A stretch of DNA of 64,000 nucleotides. It comes from Adineta steineri (lineage: Eukaryota > Rotifera > Eurotatoria > Adinetida > Adinetidae). This document shows, in pieces, positions 23,344-33,300 of this stretch. Below the pieces are notes generated by a model, which saw nothing but the letters and a program-made list of their open reading frames with translations, was not told the origin of the DNA and made no database searches. Both the position numbers and the translations under genes were made by a program. Position 1 is the first letter of the stretch. Every line of letters starts with the position of its first letter. The DNA is taken from contig CAJNOI010000286.1 of the NCBI GenBank assembly GCA_905250115.1, positions 1 to 64,000 of the forward strand, read 5' to 3'.

Positions 23344-23805
23344 ATGTTCACCTTATATCAAATCTATTCGTGGAATATTTTCTAATAATTGCACATCTAA
23401 ATGTATTACTTATGATTAAAACATTATATTTTATATGAAATATCGAACAGATGAAATTAATGATGTTTGAATAACTATTTTTTCTATATCGCTTGTGAAC
23501 CTTTTGAGTTTCGATGAGGTATAAATATGCTGGAGTGTAGTTATTCAACAAAACTGCTTCTAGAATATTTTTTAATTATTAGAAAAATCTTTTCACTGCA
23601 TTAAATCCTATAAGATGCTTTTCTTTCACTTTTTGACAACAGAAGCTCATAATTGATTGGTAAATAACAAAATGTAAAATAATATTTTGTTCCATCCACC
23701 TCAGTTTTATCTTAAAAACATTCAGAATTGTTTTGGTAGATATATATGATATGTGTCACTACTGCAATATATCTTTATGTATTACTGAGTATTTTAGACA
23801 TTATT

Positions 23806-24621
23806 ATATGAAGATAAATTACTAAGGCTTTTTTTTCATACTGAAATGTTATTTATTCGTACGAAAAATGAATCATTTCTCCTAAAAATATTGATTCTTG
23901 TGCTGAAAAAGAAATAGTTGAAACTCAAAGGTTTAAAAGTTATATATTTTGAGCGCCACTTAGTACTTTTTTAATGATTTATATGACATGTTTTTAATTT
24001 GATAAACAATTTATGAATTATTTGTTTTCACTAAATTTATTGTTTTTTTGAAATATTTACATGTAATGTTAAATCTTTTATTCATATGTCCAAGAAAGAA
24101 TCCTAGTATTCCAGGCATATTCTAGTCTGGATACATTTTCTATACTCGTTTGAGAAATGCTCTGTATACACATTCTCTTATATTAAATAAAAATTAATTA
24201 ACACAAATCTTTTATGAAGAAAAATAAATAATCTCATTTAAGCAAAATATGCCACCGTCACTCTTTAATATTAAAGATTTTCATCAATATACAACTAAAA
24301 TAGATGAACTATTCGTTCATCTTTGACACGTGTTAAAACAAGATTATATTTTTCATTTTGATAATGCTAATGAAGAATTATTTATAATGCAAAGATATTT
24401 ATAAATTTCATTTGCTTCAACAATGAATAACGAGACGACTCTCACAATAGATTTTATATTACCATTACTTACAATCATTCATGGGTCAATAGCTAGTATA
24501 ATGTCAGCTATTGTCTTCTTTATTATTATTTATCATCAACATAATAATCGAATAAAACAAGAAGACAGAATTACTTTGATTTTATGTGTTAATATTTATC
24601 TTTGTATTTTTCTTTGTTCAA
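23806..24621. repeat. Right arm of the large inverted duplication
   Basis: This is the inverse counterpart of about 1-1190; see the left arm. It lacks the 265-bp insertion. Sequence identity is high in the coding part and lower in the flank, with several small indels. Confidence 0.85.
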
Positions 24622-24670
24622 CAATGTTAATTCTACTAAATATTCAAACATTGTTAGGTGATCTTTATGA
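24423..24670 (+). CDS. Partial GPCR, cut by an assembly gap
   Basis: It starts MNNETTLTIDFILPLL and shows TM1 and TM2 (FILPLLTIIHGSIASIMSAI; ITLILCVNIYLCIFLCSTML) before the run of N. It is the inverted twin of the partial gene at 1-199. Sequence after the gap (25166 on) is telomere-like repeat and not obviously receptor, so most of the gene would have to lie inside the 495-bp gap. Either the gap is longer than shown or the gene is truncated. Confidence 0.55.
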
Positions 24671-25165
24671 NNNNNNNNNNNNNNNNNNNNNNNNNNNNNN
24701 NNNNNNNNNNNNNNNNNNNNNNNNNNNNNNNNNNNNNNNNNNNNNNNNNNNNNNNNNNNNNNNNNNNNNNNNNNNNNNNNNNNNNNNNNNNNNNNNNNNN
24801 NNNNNNNNNNNNNNNNNNNNNNNNNNNNNNNNNNNNNNNNNNNNNNNNNNNNNNNNNNNNNNNNNNNNNNNNNNNNNNNNNNNNNNNNNNNNNNNNNNNN
24901 NNNNNNNNNNNNNNNNNNNNNNNNNNNNNNNNNNNNNNNNNNNNNNNNNNNNNNNNNNNNNNNNNNNNNNNNNNNNNNNNNNNNNNNNNNNNNNNNNNNN
25001 NNNNNNNNNNNNNNNNNNNNNNNNNNNNNNNNNNNNNNNNNNNNNNNNNNNNNNNNNNNNNNNNNNNNNNNNNNNNNNNNNNNNNNNNNNNNNNNNNNNN
25101 NNNNNNNNNNNNNNNNNNNNNNNNNNNNNNNNNNNNNNNNNNNNNNNNNNNNNNNNNNNNNNNNN
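24671..25165. other. Assembly gap (495 N)
   Basis: A run of N. Its right border is C-rich telomere-like repeat, which may be why assembly failed here. Confidence 0.95.
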
Positions 25166-25185
25166 TTTTTAGACACCGATCTCAT

Positions 25186-25325
25186 TCTCATCAACACCCA
25201 CACCCACACCCACCCACCCACACCCTCAAGATGTAGTGTTGTAAATCTTTAACAATAAAACTACTAGGGTATGGGTGTGACTGTTGGTTTAGGCGACATA
25301 AATAAGATACACCCACACCCACACC
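25186..25325. repeat. Telomere-like repeats, two units
   Basis: 25190-25232 is a C-rich run (CACCCACACCCACACCCACC and on) ending CACCCTCAAGATG, whose G-rich partner would lie in the gap. 25266-25325 is a complete palindrome (TAGGGTATGGGTGTG ... CACCCACACCCTA). Confidence 0.7.
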
Positions 25326-26737
25326 CTAAAATAAAATCCAAGCGGGAAGAGGAGTGGATGGGAATTGAATTTTTATATGCCTTATTTATCGAAGATTATG
25401 AATAATTACGAACGATTGTCGGTGATTGCTGATAGAATATATAATTTAATTCAACTTCAAAATGACTTTTCTCTCTTAATACTGCGTGCTAAACATATTG
25501 TTCAGCTAAACCAAAATAAAAACAATTACGCTACAATAACAAACAAATGCCGTATATACTTGAATTTTTATTCTTTACAGCGGACATATTGCAATGTTGT
25601 CTGTATTATGTAAAAGGAGACTTGTAATAATTCTAGATTAGTTGGAGAGTGTGATATTCTGCTTTCATAACGGTGCAGCAAATCTTTACGAAAATATGAT
25701 TACTTAATGCGAAAACTACTCAGTCAATCAGATCTTAGCACAATTTTTCTCTTATATTATGAGTATACAAAATCGCTATATTACTATCAATCAGAATAGT
25801 GTAAAGTCATCTTTTATATAGACCAAACTATAGCAGGTTTTTTCCTGGAAATCACGACTAAACTGCTTACAAACACTTCATTGTTCATTGTTAAAAATTG
25901 CTTATGAATGTTAATGATTTCCAAAGAATACTTTGATTGCAATCATTTTTTCCCTTTGATATGATCAAAAGTTCATGGCACCACAACCAACAAGGAAAAC
26001 TTTGCTTTTTATGCTTTTTTTCAAACTGAAGCCTCTTGATTAAAAAAATAGTTTTACACATTTACCAGTTCTTTACATATTCATAAACATACAAGAACTT
26101 AAAGGTTATATATTATCTAACAAAAGCCAAGTAGTAGCTCTTGAATATCTAAAAAAGATCTCCTGATAAACTGCTGACTTTTCCTCTCAAAACCCTGATT
26201 TTAAAACTACGATTTAGCAAGCCTGACGCACACCCACAAGGTGTTCCTTTGTCTAGCAAAAAATATTACAAAAAGTTTTTTTTTAAAATTGACTCCAGAT
26301 TCAAATTCTTCGACCTCGATTACCCTTCGGTCAATCCTTATAATAGGAAAGGCTTATAAGTTTTTATCAGCCAATAAGAGTGAACGAACGGACAGACTTC
26401 AACTCGTTTTCTGTGTGATATCTGCTCGATATATAACCCTCCTTTCATCAGTAGTGGAAACTACACTCCTCAAAGTTCTGTTATATCATAACGTACAACA
26501 ATAACAGATAAGTTGATTAATTTTATAATTAATATTACGTATCAAAGTCTCCCGAATTTTCACAATCTACTCCTAAAACTATTTCTTCATATAACAAACA
26601 CTCTGTATGTAACAAAGTAATAATATTATCTTTCCATATGATTCCATTTAATTTTGGTTTTACTTGATTTTCATTTGATATATTTTTAGATCTTAATTTA
26701 ATTTATTTTATTTTGAATTTAATTCAAGTTAAGCTTT
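25326..26737. other. Spacer, no gene supported
   Basis: There are short frames at 25365-25613 and 26241-26504 only, both without recognisable features. The stretch 26270-26500 is richer in GC and could be the body of the element that carries the ribozyme-like motif, but I see no terminal repeats. Confidence 0.35.
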
Positions 26738-26740
26738 AAA

Positions 26741-26784
26741 GCCATCTGATGAGTCCCTTGAACAAGGACGAAAGTGGTTATGGC
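26741..26784 (+). ncRNA. Hammerhead ribozyme candidate (type I, minimal stem III)
   Basis: All conserved core pieces occur in order. Stem I 5' strand is GCCAT (26741-26745). CTGATGA follows at 26746-26752. Stem II is GTCC (26753-26756) and GGAC (26766-26769) with loop CTTGAACAA. GAAA is at 26770-26773, then a GTGG loop, the UH cleavage position TT (26778-26779), and the stem I 3' strand ATGGC (26780-26784), which pairs perfectly with GCCAT. Cleavage is predicted after 26779. Stem III has a single A-U pair, as in type I hammerheads of metazoan retroelements reported to act as dimers. Farther out, an AAA/TTT pairing could extend stem I. Activity is inferred, not shown. Confidence 0.7.
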
Positions 26785-27371
26785 AGTTTTTCACGCCCAT
26801 AACTATACCCACACTTGATAAGAATAGTATATTCAAAAGATAACGTATTGTCGTGGGTACTACGTCAAACCCAACCGCTCACCTTCTAAAAAAAGAACTT
26901 TATTTATAAATGTGAGGTTCTCGTTCAAGGGGTCTAGACTGACTTCAGTCACCAATATAATCGTAGGCCGAATAACGAACTAGATAGTCGGGACCAACAG
27001 ACTATCACGAGAAAACTCACTCTGAAAAATGCCTACCGTGTCTTGAGTGAGTAGATGAATGGAAGATGAGGATGAGTATAATAATTTTATTGATGACAAT
27101 GAATAAAATACAATAAGGAAAAACACAAGCAATAATAACGAGGAGGATTAGAAGAGACGAAAAAAGCAGCAACTGAATATATATGCGATCACTCGAACCA
27201 CAAATAGGAAAGCAAAAAAAAAAGAAACAGTATACTGAAAAGCTAAAAAAAACTTGAATCAATAACTTGCTTGTGTAAAAGTGCTTTGTGGCTAGAATAA
27301 ATGAATAGGTATAGCTAGATAGTTTTAGAAACGTACGACATATTAGACAAAAAAACACTGTTCATATAGTT
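26785..27371. other. Spacer between ribozyme motif and LamG gene
   Basis: It contains ATACCCACACTT (26815) and a GACTTCAGTC-bearing stretch near 26940, but no coding frame that I support. The minus-strand frame 27017-27358 is very hydrophobic and low in complexity and lies in the 3' flank of the LamG gene. Confidence 0.35.
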
Positions 27372-30300
27372 TCATAAGGGATTAGCAAGTCCAGAAACCT
27401 CTGCGGCACTGAGTTCACGTGAGTAGACACGAAATTCATCTAAATAGCCATAAAATGGACCTCTTGTAATTGACTGTGGATCACAATAGCCACTAATTAG
27501 TGCGTTGCCCAATGTCAGAGTGACTGCTGTATTTGGTGCATTATTGGCCTGTGCACCTGTATTTCCAACAGATACTCCATTAACATACAATGTAAGCCCA
27601 TGCGTTTGTGAATAAGTAGTGGCAATATGCTTCCATGTGAGGACCGATAGAACAGGACCTGTTACCTGGGTATCTGGAAGAAAGGCATTGGCAACTATAT
27701 TACCAGAAGAGGAAAATCCTAATGGAGTAGTACACCATCCTTGTGTACCTGTTTGGTCCACGTATTCAACAAGAGTTCCTCCACCTGTCGACGTTCGTTG
27801 TACCCATAGTGACATTGAAAACGAACTGCTTGCGATTCCAAGAAGAACATATCCAGGTATCTAAATGATTCTTATATATTACATGGCCGTATCATAGTTT
27901 GGGATGTTTTTTGAACTTCTTTATACTACTTTCTTCAGCAAATAATCTATGATTAGTTTATTAGAGAAACTTTCTAGAAACTTCTAACGAGCCGCCGGTT
28001 ATCGATGTCATTTTGACAAAAATGCTAGTAAACATAATTTCTTTCTTTGGAGATATCTTCACAACAGTATTTTACAAACGTGCACATAGAAGTTTGTTAT
28101 AAAATATATGACAATACTCTTTCAGTTACCTATGAATCAATGAAACGACGTATATTACTTTGTTCGCTTATCTTGACCATTCTTATGTATGACATACAAT
28201 ATACTTTTATATTTCAATTGTATGTATTTAACCCTTAAAAGTCGAAGAATCTTTCATTCGCAACAAGAAGGAGCTAACCACAAAAACAGAGATTATGGAT
28301 CCTCCATATACGGATACTAAGTTAAAAAGAAATAACTGTTATTGTTGAAAATTTGAAAACGTTAAATATCGTTAGAACTTCGTGTATGGTCAAAATTTAA
28401 ATTAAAATCTCTTTGTTTCGTTTTTCCTGTGCAACTATATATTCTATCGGAAGAAAACGTTTTTCTTGATGGCATAATTTGCTAGTATGTTAATTAAAAA
28501 ATTCATAGAATGGCATCATTAGATACTTTGATAGTATGGTTAAGGATATTTCATAAACGAAATAGGGCTGCACGTGGCATATACGAGTAAAAAAAACTTT
28601 AAAAAAATCATTGATCATAAAGAATCTTTTGTTCTGGCTATTAGTCAGTTAAAAATTTTATTTTGATCTCGATATGTTCTTCAAGATCATTTTTACCAGG
28701 AAAATATTTGTGTCTATATATCAGACTTTATCATGGTTTTTATTGGAATTATTCAAATGTCTTTTGGAGACAAGATTTGGTTTTTAAGTGGTAAGGCTCT
28801 AGTATGGAAAATACATGAACTCTTGTGTATCAGATTTTCTGATTCGTACAATATTAATAGTGAAAAGCTCAACTAAGTCGGCGACGTACCTGATAATAAG
28901 ACGAGGACGAATTAAAGCTTAATCCTTGATTCACTCTACCAGATGCTAATATAACATTATTAGCCCTTCCATTGATTCTATTTGGACCTGAATCATAAGA
29001 TATTCCACAATCAAATGAATGCCATGAGGCCAAGGTAGCGTCTGAAAGAATATCGCTTGCACTTCTAGCTCTCATGTAGAGCGCAACTTGATCAATATAA
29101 CTAAATATACAAGGATAATATGTAAACAAAAAATGAATCAACTATTTACATTTCTATTCAAGTCCTAGGCTCTTTAAAAGATGAGCTGAAAAAGTACGAA
29201 TGAAGATGCAATTTATATGAGTACATAACAATTTATGAAGATTTGTAACAAATTAATTAATAATGTCGAAGATAGAATGAACAATACTTCTAACACTGGG
29301 CGTTTTAAACTCAACTAAATGAATAAAACTAATGATCAAATTGTTTTTCTTTACCCGTCGAATGGCTGCTGGGCACTATTATAATAATAGCTTCCAATAG
29401 TTATAGCACCGCTTGCACCTAGATATGGCCCAGCTGAGCTATGACTGCTCTCTTGAACTCCGTTTATATAAAGGGTTTGTGTTCGAGATGAATAATCGTA
29501 AACACACGCTACGTGATACCAAGTGTTTGCCGACAGTGCAGTTACACTATTGGCATCATCATCATAAAAACTATACCCTAATCTTGTATGAATAATTGCA
29601 ATTAAAAAATCATGATCTGTAGTCTGTGCTTCATATTGACAGAAAAGCCCATAAAGACCATTACTGTCCATTGAAGTAGGATAAATCCACATTTCCACTG
29701 TAAAACTGGTAGAAACAAAACTTTGATAGGTTGATATTGTTATGTATTGATTATTATTATGAATGAGTTTCAAAGCATATCCACTACCGGTGATGCCAGG
29801 TGTTACATAAGTAGGTGAATTGACACCTACTCCATTAAGATTTGATATGGTATCAAGAGCATTGTTTTCCATTGGCCAGTAACTACGAGCATCGTACGGG
29901 TACGTGACTATTTCAAAATAAAAAGTAATCAATAATATTAACAAGCATTTTGTACTTTTCAATTCGCAGTTACAGAAATCTGTTTTACAATTAAAATAAA
30001 CTAAGGAGTTCTATATTACTGAAAATTATGGCTTTTGCCAGGGGCGTAAGTCAGGTGTCGGAGCAGGGGGGGGTGTAGGGGGAGGCGTAAGCCTAATTTT
30101 TCTATTTTAATGGTCAAAAAAAGTGAATTTTCTAGAAGCAGGTGGGACGCAAACTCCTTTTTCCTATTAATTTTTGGAAGTAGGGGGAAGGGGGGGTATG
30201 CGCCCCACGCGCTCCCCCCTATTTACGCCACTGGCTTTTGCTTTGTGGTGGAATAATGGACGCTAGTGGAGTTTCATTAAAATTTATATGAGTGGTAAGT

Positions 30301-33300
30301 ATGGAACAGAGACCGGCGGGACACATTTTTTAAGGCCTATCGCGGGACGAGACGGGACGGGATGAATTTGTTAAAAACGCGGGACGGGATGGGACAAATA
30401 TTATTGACTGCGGGACGGGGTAAAACTTTATACGAAATTGTCCCGCGGTCAATATTCATTGAATTTATATACTTCAGTGACTTATTTACAAGAAAAACGC
30501 TAAATATTGTTAGTAACGGTACCTTTTAAAGAACATTTGAATGATCTTATTCGCTATTTCTTATCTCGAATATATGATCGCTTTTCTCCTTATCATCCTC
30601 ATGAGACCTATACTACGTATATATTCGTAATTGTTCTACAGAAAGAAAGAATGTAAGTCTTTCTTTGCTTTAATAACAATGAACTTGTACTAAGTGAAAC
30701 AAATAATATTCGAGAACTATGCTGTATATTCGCTTTGTCTACAGCTTCTAAATAAGGTCAAGTTGTAACTGAACGTCGAACTAATTTTTCTCCATCTCAA
30801 GTAGATAATATTTTATTTGTTCGATCAATATTATTAAATGATTATTTTTTTATGAACTAAACTTTTTTCAAATTAATATTTTTTAATTATTTAATACATT
30901 TATTTAAAAATAAATAGTTAAAGAAAATAAATAGTAAAAGAAAACTAATAGTGGAATACTACGTAAACCTTTATCGTATATAAAATAAATTGATAAAAAT
31001 TTTTGATAAGAGACGGCGGAACGGACGGGACGGGACGCTGAAATTTTTTTGCGCGGGAGGCGGGACGCGACGGGATAGTTTGTTATCAACGCGGGACGGG
31101 ACGGGACAGAAAAACCCTTGTCCCGCCGGTCTCTGGTATGGAAAAACTGCACCCAAAATCGATTCCGAGTGTTCGAGTTTGATGAATGTCTGGTGCTTAT
31201 GTTTAGGCTCATTTAGATACGTAACACAATGCTTTGCTGTTTGTTAAATATCGCATCTATTGTTAATGTAATCAGTCGTTCTTCTAGAAGTAGTGATTAT
31301 AGCAAAAATATACTATGCAATTGAATTTTCTGAAAGCTTTCTAACGTTTCAAAAACCGTTTAGGTAGGCTTAGTAGTCTTGATATTATGAAAAGTTTCGA
31401 AGTTTTATCGAGTTTGAAAAACTTTAATCCATTTTGGAAATCGTTATAGTACATACTATGATAACTATCTTTTTCATGATCTTTAAGTATATCAGATGGT
31501 AACAAAATCAGAAACTCTGAAACATTCCAATAGCATCGTATTTTCGAGTGTATAGTTTTGTAATCTCTTGTAGTTCATATCGTTATGAATATTTTAAGTA
31601 TAGCATCACTATTTATCAACCAAATTTATACAGTGTATTCACTAAAATAATCACTTCGTGTAGTTGCTTCTGAGATTAATATTCTTTCCTACCCTGCATG
31701 CATGGCGCAGTAGTTGTTGTTGTTGTTGTTGTAGTTGACGTTGTAGTTGATTTTGTAGTTGATGTTGTGGTTGATTTTGTGGTTGACGTTGTAGTTGATG
31801 TTGATGTTGATGTTGTAGTTGTTGTAGTTGTTGTTGTAGTTGTTGATGTTGTGGTTGACGTTGATGTTGTCGTAGTGGGTTCTATATTACAGACATAAGG
31901 TCAGAATGAGACTAAACAAATGGTTATGGGTCTACTCCTAGTTTGTTACTTCTTCTTCTGTAATTATTATATCTACTATAAATATGAGTACATTAGGAGT
32001 GAATAGTAAATCTTTAGACGGCTTACATTATAATTGGTGGCGGTGCCAAGGGTGGGCTGGGGTGCGCTCAGCTTACCCTGAAATTTTTTTTCAGATCTTG
32101 AAAAAACCAATGATATTCTATCTGAGCCCACCTTATTTGAACTTTACTGGGCCTGAGCCTACCCTGTTTCAAATTTATTAAGCCTGAGCCCACTCTAGTC
32201 AAGATTCCTGGCGCCGCCGCTAATTATAATTGTACTTCTACAATCTTTACTTTAAAAGAAGAAGAAGAATACTCCACCTGTCGGCTACGTTTCAGTATAG
32301 GGTGAGGTCCAAGAACATTGTCTTTAGTCCGATATCTTCCCTACGAGTACTGCTAGCTGCAGCTCTGGTCAGAAGGCTGGGGAATGCGAATTTTGCAGTA
32401 CAGACTTTCGCAAGTGACTTTTGGCAATTGCCAAAAGTTGTGTTTTCGCTGGATTTTCGGCAAAATCAAAACTGAACTTTAGGCAATAGGCTAATAGTCC
32501 AGTTTCGTTACGGCGAAAATACAAAAAAAACAGAACTTTTGGCAAGTGCCAAAAGTCTTAATTAGTGGAAAAATTATTAATTAATAATATATCGTAAACT
32601 GTATTTTCGGCAATTTTAAGAGATGACCTGTCTGAAGAAAGCAGCTTGCATTGCAAGTGGTCTACATCGCAAGTGGCCTTCATTGCAAGTGGCTTGCATC
32701 GCAACTGGCTTGCATTGCAAGCCACCTGCATTGTAAGACGTGAGCGATGCAATCACCCTGCTTTGCAAAGTGCTCGACCAACGATGACTTACTGAAGAAT
32801 TCTTGTATTGATGGAGGTGGGTGTAGGTGTAGGTATCTATGAAGGAGAAACCCTCATATCCGCAACCGGCTGAGCACCTTGTATCGAAAGGTGCCTTGCA
32901 ATGCAGGTGGCTAGCGACGCAGGTCACTTGCAATGCAGGCCACTTGCAATGCAAGCTGCTTTCTTCAGACAGGTCATCTCTTAAAATTGCCGAAAATACA
33001 GTTTACGAAATATTATTAATTAATAATTTTTACACTAATTAAGACTTTTGGCAATTGCCAAAAGTCACTTGCGAAAGTCTGTACTGCAAAATTCGCGCTG
33101 TCCAGAAGGCTGGCTTGTCGCACAGTTCCTCTCGCTCAATTACTTGAGCTCTCCATACACACTGAGTAAGCACATACCAGCTACAAGAACTATACGGTAT
33201 GTCAATAATGTAATCGGTGTGCTATCGGATGGGTGGCTTTCGTGGAGTTCTGCGAGGCTTCTGGAAAGTCCTGCAAGGCAGTGTAGGACGAGACAGCTCC

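Noticed and set aside
26440..26460. CTGATGA on the minus strand about 300 bp from the ribozyme candidate
   Set aside because: No GAAA box or stem II follows, so the core is incomplete.
27619..27864. 81-codon frame on the plus strand
   Set aside because: Antisense shadow of the last LamG exon.
29908..29962. Signal-peptide-like start MKSTKCLLILLITFYF for a separate LamG gene
   Set aside because: It overlaps the polypyrimidine tract and AG acceptor of exon 3, and the phase fits the upstream Thr-rich exon. It is kept only as an alternative.
31698..31898. Val/Asp-only open frame on the plus strand
   Set aside because: It is the complement of the Thr-rich exon of the minus-strand LamG gene, which has matching splice sites and phase.
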